From Chondrosia reniformis (taxonomy: Eukaryota; Porifera; Demospongiae; Chondrillida; Chondrillidae): a DNA stretch of 64,000 nt. The notes beneath the pieces were generated by a model. That model had not been told where the DNA came from. It did not search any database and saw only the letters and a program-made list of their open reading frames with translations. Positions 58,411 through 64,000 of the stretch are shown one piece after another. The position numbers and the translations under genes are program-made. The stretch lies in the NCBI GenBank assembly GCA_947172415.1, contig OX359199.1:1-64000 (forward strand), written 5' to 3'. Position 1 is the first letter of the stretch. Every line of letters starts with the position of its first letter.

Positions 58411-61099
58411 TTGATCTGGCTATAGTCAAACAATTAGTGATTGACAAAATGGTTAATTAGCCATATTTGGAGTGCCAGCAAATCTTGTATTTGGCTGAAC
58501 TTGTTAATAATTATTTCACAACAAATGTGTTTACTGTTACTAATCTTATCATCATCAGTGTTTGGTATCTCACGTCTCCAAGCTCTATTAGACTGACAGT
58601 GATGGGTGCCTGTGTGAGCTGATCTACTGTTGTTGAAAGCTCTTGTTTTGTTTGTAAAACTGTATCAGCTTATCATGTAACTACAAATATAGTGTTTCTG
58701 TTGCCATGACAATAGCACATTAGCAATGGATAGAATTACTGACAACTTTGGTAATATTGAGATTCTGTTTTATATCAATATTATGTTACATTGTGACAAT
58801 GTATTCTATCAACCCAATTGTATTATGTGTCATGACTTCCATGACAAGCTAACTTTGTTACTTCATTAAGGACTTGTCAATCAGTGATCTTCTGTCTGAA
58901 AGGGCTCAAATTGACTTGTGGGGATCCCCCTTACGAGACTATATAGTTCATCCACATGGACCTCATTAGATTGAATGCATTATTGTGGACACCAGTTAAC
59001 TATACCATGTCACATTCGTATATTTTATTTAATTTTACACAACCCACACTTGACTATATTTGTATTGTTAGAAAATTCGTCTTCTCATTCATTGAGGGTC
59101 AAAGGTTGCTATGGTAACCTTGGTTTTATTATTATTATTACTGACCTAAGGCAGGTAGGACCTAGGTTATAATTGTATTCATGGGAGATAATGATATTCA
59201 TAGCTATCCCAAACTGGTTGAGTAGGAGTTAGGACCTCCTGCTAAGAGTCCATGATGACATTCAGGGAGGTGTAGCTATATGTGTGTATGTAAGATACCT
59301 CTCCTACGTTCAGTACCTACACACAGGGACTAGCTCTCTATCCAGACTCCTGTACACAATATGTATACTCTCTGAAAACGTTCTTGTGTTTACAATTTAA
59401 ATAAATGTCTGACTGTTTACTTCAGCTGACACTGTAGGTCTCCCTCCAGCCCTGCATTCCAGGACACTGGTCAGTCAGGGGAGGCAACACAGTCTAGTCT
59501 CCTCACCTGTACACACCTGTACTGTAGTCTCCTCTTGTGCACAGTGCACAGTGCTGAAGGGATGATAGTGTGTTTACCCTCAGACCCCTCTCTCTTAATG
59601 GTTGTCAAACAGTATATATACACAGTGTGTATGTACTGCAGGGTATTGCATCTCCTGCAGTGTGTATGGATATCATTAGAGTACTTGTAGTGTTAGGTAC
59701 AGCTGTGCAAGAATGTGCTCCGTGTGCAGTTAGTGCTACAGTTGTCACGCTAACATGGAAACTTGTACTCTTCCCTGTCTTGTTGTTACTCTATCTCTGT
59801 ATTGGATGACCTGTTTGTGTGGGACGGCAGCGCATCACATCTCACAGGGCTTAACTGATGATAGGCGATGGTGGTACAGGCCCAGAGGGGCGTGGTCAGA
59901 GTGATGTGAGGGGTGTGTCAATATTGAGGTGTGGATGCCAGGAATTACATTTCATGTGACCATTATCAACAGTTCAAAATGTGTTATTAGCTTGTAAAGT
60001 GTTAATAGGTGTCTGGTTCAAGCAAGTTGGGATTGTGCTAATATCAGCTTGTCTTTATAGCCTTCACTCAGTGAGTGTTAATTTTGTGTCAGCTTTGACA
60101 GAAAGTCAAAGTACGTACCTATGGTGTTTTGGAAATGTTCTCAACTACTTTGAGACAACCTTATAATTACTATCAGCTTTTTAGATAATAAATCAACATT
60201 TTAATTCTAAATTATATTTTTGTAAAAGATTTGATGTGATTTAGGATCTGCATTCACAAACTGTAAAATATTGCTAAAATATTGAGGAATGAGAGATGTC
60301 TAACTGTATTACTGAGAGTATTCCATGAGGCTTTCATTATAGCGTGATTAGTTGCATTCCTTAGCTGGTGGGGGAAGCTTGGCTAATTGAGCACTGCAAT
60401 GCCACATTAATTGGTCAGTTAAATTACAATAATAATAAATTGAATTAGTTATAGTTTGTTGCCCATAGCAACCATTTGATACTTGTGAAAAAGTCAATAT
60501 ATTTATCTGAAAAGGATAGCTTAAACTAACACAATTATAAAGTGATTAAATTGAAAGACATTTTTATTTGCCAAATAACAAGCAATTACATCTGACGGGT
60601 CATGCAGCCAACTCGAAGACAACTAACTACAACAACGCATTCATGCATGCTAATATTGTAATTGTTGTTTCTTTAGATTAATATTTCAGGTACGACTTAT
60701 GACACTATGTTAGGACAGTGGTGCAGGTTGCTGTAATAATTGGCTTGTATAGATCTGATGTATTATGTAGACGGATTGTCTTATCGGGAAAATGATTTAT
60801 CTGGTTTATATTGCGCTGTGACTTGAGTAGAAAGGTGACACTGTCCATTGACCAACAATTGTCTCTTGTCTGAAGGACAGTTTGTGTTACTTGTCTGATA
60901 CAGTCAGAGGAGTATCATTTCAACCGCTGTTGTATAGCCCTTTGTACCCCTACATACGTATGTGTATCTATACACATCTCTGGTGTGACTTACATTAACC
61001 TGTTCCCTTTGAGAAGTAGTCACATCAGAATATGAGCTGCTCTGTGATATAAATGTAAAGACATTCTCTATATGAATGTGATATCAAACCACAAGTGTT
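58411..61099. other. Intron interior without supported gene
   Basis: AT-rich. It contains a few short open frames (for example 59570-59809) with no domain, and no RNA gene that I can recognise. It is interpreted as the middle of a 5.5-kb intron, the longest in the window. Confidence 0.5.
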
Positions 61100-61425
61100 T
61101 CTCTGTATGGGGTGGGGTAACTGATATTGTCCCTACTGTATGGGGTGGGGTAACTGATATTGTCCCTACTGTATGGTGTGGGGTAACTGATATTGTCCCT
61201 ACTGTATGGGGTGGGGTAACTGATATTGTCCCTACTGTATGGGGTGGGGTAACTGATATTGTCCCTATTGTATGGGGTGGGGTAACTGATATTGTCCCTA
61301 CTGTATGGGGTGGGGTAACTGATATTGTCCCTACTGTATGGGGTGGGGTAACTGATATTGTCCCTACTGTATGGGGTGGGGTAACTGATATTGTCCCTAC
61401 TGTATGGGGTGGGGTAACTGATACA
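61100..61425. repeat. 33-bp minisatellite (intronic)
   Basis: Ten nearly identical units of TGTATGGGGTGGGGTAACTG plus ATATTGTCCCTAC. A multiple of three, so a 121-codon open frame passes through it by chance. Confidence 0.96.
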
Positions 61426-61949
61426 ATCTGTAGTTAGCTATAGAGTGACTTCTATAAATAGAAGAGGTTTAACGATATGCATCATGTTCTGAAGGCTGGG
61501 TTTAGTAGTGACGTATATGTGTCATTGTTTACCTGTAGCCTCCCTCGTCATTCTAAACATGTCATCTTTTCTGAATAGCTACTCCCTATCGGAATGCATT
61601 GTTTAGTACAGAACACTCGTTTTTATTTGAATCTCGAATTACCTTTTAAGGAAGTTTGTGTGCGAGGGAGAGACCATTTTATACCATTTAATGTGACACT
61701 TTGCTGTGGGTGTTCTGAAGTATATATAGCAACATCTCTACTGGAATGTGTAGGGTAATATCATAGGACATGCCCCATCCAACAGTATAGTTACCTACAG
61801 CCAGTTAAGAGATTCAGTTGTGTCGATAGAGTAGAGTTGGGAACAGGATTTGTAGAGACTTTTTGGTAAGTTTTTGATTTGAGATTCTTCTCTGTTTTAG
61901 CAGTCCACACTCCACCTTCCTTTTACCTTCCTACCCCTAACTCCTTGCC

Positions 61950-62345
61950 TGCCTATCTCTCTCCTTCCTCCACCTCTCCCTGCCTCCTTCCTCCACCTCT
62001 CCCTGCCTCCTTCCTCCACCTCTCCCTGCCTCCTTCCTCCACCTCTCCCTGCCTCCTTCCTCCACCTCTCCCTGCCTCCTTCCTCCACCTCTTCCTGCCT
62101 CCTTCCTCCACCTCTCCCTGCCTCCTTCCCCCACCTCTCCCTGCCTCCTTCCCCCACCTCTCCCTGCCTCCTTCCTCCACCTCTCCCTGCCTCCTTCCCC
62201 CACCTCTCCCTGCCTCCTTCCCCCACCTCTCCCTGCCTCCTTCCCCCACCTCTCCCTGCCTCCTTCCTCCACCTCTCCCTGCCTCCTTCCCCCACCTCTC
62301 CCTGCCTCCTTCCTCCACCTCTCCCTGCCTCCTTCCTCCACCTCT
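61950..62345. repeat. 21-bp C-rich minisatellite (intronic)
   Basis: About 18 units of CTCCCTGCCTCCTTCCYCCAC. Polypyrimidine-rich on the transcribed sense, ending about 240 bp before the coding-exon acceptor. Open frames are artefacts. Confidence 0.96.
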
Positions 62346-62585
62346 CCTTGCATCTCTCGCAACACCAGACTTAAGTACCTTAGTTCTTCCCCGTCTCTAG
62401 CAGTGTGTACCAGCTTGGTAGTAGTCTATCACTAAGGACTGTGTGAGGTGTATATTTGCAATGTAATACGTAGGACATACCTTAGGTTAGGCTATTTAAA
62501 GTTTTGATCAGTACCACTGGTTTAATATACGTACTATTCTATTTTCTTCTATTAAGTATAATGTAACTCTTTCAACTTCTCAGAT

Positions 62586-63937
62586 ATGCCCAGTGTATTC
62601 AAACGCAAGAAACGTCGTCACACGGTCAATGACCCTGAGGAATCAAAGGCTGCCATCAAGGCCGCTCGCAAGCAAGTGACCAAACCAGAATTTGAACTCT
62701 GTCTCACACAAAGTTCTGAAAATTTGAAACATTCCAAATTTTTCCATGACAAACGAAAGCATGCTCAAATTCACATTGAGAGTTCAGAAGACTCTGGTTC
62801 AACATCATCTGCCCAGCAGGTAAGGGGAAAACCCTCTTATTTAAGTAATCCCTCTCCCTTAAATGGTGTGTGAATGCCTTACTGCATACGTACTTAAACT
62901 GAACTAGTACTTAGCAGATCCTTAGCCTCTAAAACTTGGAAATTTGAGGAATAACTCTCTCACTATATAAAGTTACGTACATGTACCTGCATAGATATTA
63001 GTACATAATGTACATACATAGAAACTATTTAGTGTCACTGTCCTGTATCTATTGTACATGTGCTTCTTCTCTCAGATGAATGGTCACGTTAACTCTTCTA
63101 TGTCGAGGAACAAGTCAGAATTCACAAGTGAAAAGAGACATGCCCAGAGCTCCCAGCTGAGTGCAAGTGACCTAGGGAGGATGCAGAGACGGAGCTCAGC
63201 TCTATCACTTAATGCTGGTCAGTGTCTCGGCTCTATTTAGAGCTCACCCTGGTAGAGTATTATCATTCCTGTTCTGTTACCATAGAGATTCTTTTCCTGC
63301 GCTGGAACAGCGAGGTCAAGCGTGCCCCTATTCCCTCCCCCATCACCATACCTTCGCTGAAGAGCCTCTTTGTATGTACTTTTGGAATGGATGTCGCAAT
63401 CAAGAGTGACCCGCACTGGGTCGTGTTTGTTCAGGATGCACAGACTGAGGAATGGATACCAGTCTCTAATGCACAGTAAGTCACATGACATTGGCATGAC
63501 TGCCATGTGATGGTCACATGACTTTTCTACTGTTAGTGCTATCCCAAGCAGAGCACTGGTAACTATTCAGCATTTTGAGAATCCTCCGACTCCGCCCCCT
63601 GTTCACTTGAACCATTCAAGAAACCACTTGTCTAACAGTACACCTCAAATAATGTCACGTCGGCCATCTTCTCGATTAAGGCGTGGTCAAAGTGGGTCCA
63701 TTCTCTCCCGCATCCAATCCTCCCAACATCACGATGGGATGACCAGCTCAGAAGACATGTCAGTCACCTCAAATGACCTGGACTTTGCTCAAAGAATTAG
63801 GTATGCAGACAGTTAATGTACGTAACAATACAAGTGTTGCATCATGTGTATACTTACTTGCAGCACTCCAGAGAAGAGGCTAATTGAATTGGAAGCATCC
63901 ATTTTACAAGAGAAACTGTGGAAATACCCTCGCAATG
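62586..63937 (+). CDS. SRCIN1/KIAA1217-like (AIP3-domain) protein, 5' part
   Basis: Five coding exons in the window (62586-62819, 63076-63217, 63286-63475, 63537-63800, 63864-63937) give about 300 residues; the gene continues past the end after a GTAAGA donor. The N-terminus is basic (FKRKKRRHTVND). Exons 4-5 encode LRWNSEVKRAPIPSPITI, SLKSLFVCTFGMDVAI and HWVVFVQDAQTEEWIPVSN, a pattern like the N-terminal AIP3/Bud6-type domain of p140CAP (SRCIN1) and sickle tail (KIAA1217), which are actin- and Src-linked scaffolds. A Ser/Arg-rich linker follows, then the start of a predicted coiled coil (TPEKRLIELEASILQEKLWK). The domain match is by eye and the paralogue is not resolved. The 5' UTR exon is probably at 57000-57121. 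Confidence 0.6.
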
Positions 63938-64000
63938 GTAAGAATCATGTGACTTGTAGAAGTAGTCATGTGACTTGTGGGATGGTCATGTGACTTGTAG

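Noticed and set aside
57839-58460. Overlapping Pro-rich and Gly/Val-rich open frames of 120-190 codons on both strands
   Set aside because: A 21-bp repeat keeps every frame open. No codon bias or domain is present.
61879-62400. 173-codon plus frame and minus Arg/Glu/Gly frames
   Set aside because: A 21-bp pyrimidine minisatellite inside the intron before the SRCIN1-like coding exons.

Overview
This is a window of nuclear DNA from an animal: intron-dense genes with GT-AG introns of mostly 50-400 bp, intergenic gaps often under 400 bp, TTAGGG-type telomere-like tracts, and metazoan genes (Par-3, INSIG, a DOK-like adaptor, THAP fragments). Gene compactness, abundant minisatellites and the sequence style of the fragments suggest a sponge (probably a demosponge) or another early-branching metazoan. 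The species is inferred, not proven.

Layout. 1-5535 is a degenerate CCTA-rich 14-nt satellite whose strand polarity flips near 2064. 6444-22146 is bounded by a 35-bp imperfect terminal inverted repeat beginning CACTG and reads as one 15.7-kb EnSpm/CACTA-like DNA transposon. It holds an apparently intact 11-exon transposase (824 aa, minus) and an intact 8-exon partner ORF (510 aa, plus). It also encloses a 3'-truncated Wip1/PPM1D-like phosphatase ORF, an intact 430-aa DOK-like PH-PTB docking protein, a 109-aa orphan and a second, internally deleted PPM1D-like fragment. Just beyond the right end lies a second element (22482-24891, minus) encoding an IS630/Tc1-mariner-like DDE transposase, frameshifted by a 17-bp telomere-like insertion. 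25.4-29.2 kb is a repeat graveyard: interstitial telomeric tracts, a 70-bp satellite, a pogo-type MITE, and THAP and secreted-domain fragments.

From 29275 onward the sequence is a packed run of conserved host genes: INSIG, RUVBL2, PARD3 and CAPN7 (all plus), ARL5 (minus, tail-to-tail with CAPN7 and head-to-head with the next gene), a 2066-aa espin-like ankyrin protein, MAPKAPK5, and the 5' part of an SRCIN1/KIAA1217-like gene that leaves the window. All exon models were built by hand from splice sites, reading-frame continuity and family similarity. Frames close exactly for INSIG (203 aa), RUVBL2 (461), PARD3 (1331), CAPN7 (868), ARL5 (178), the espin-like gene (2066) and MAPKAPK5 (555).

The host genes are unrelated housekeeping, polarity and signalling genes, with no sign of a shared pathway. 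Many of their introns carry GC-rich minisatellites, several starting at or beside a splice site. The most unusual object is the large transposon enclosing signalling genes.
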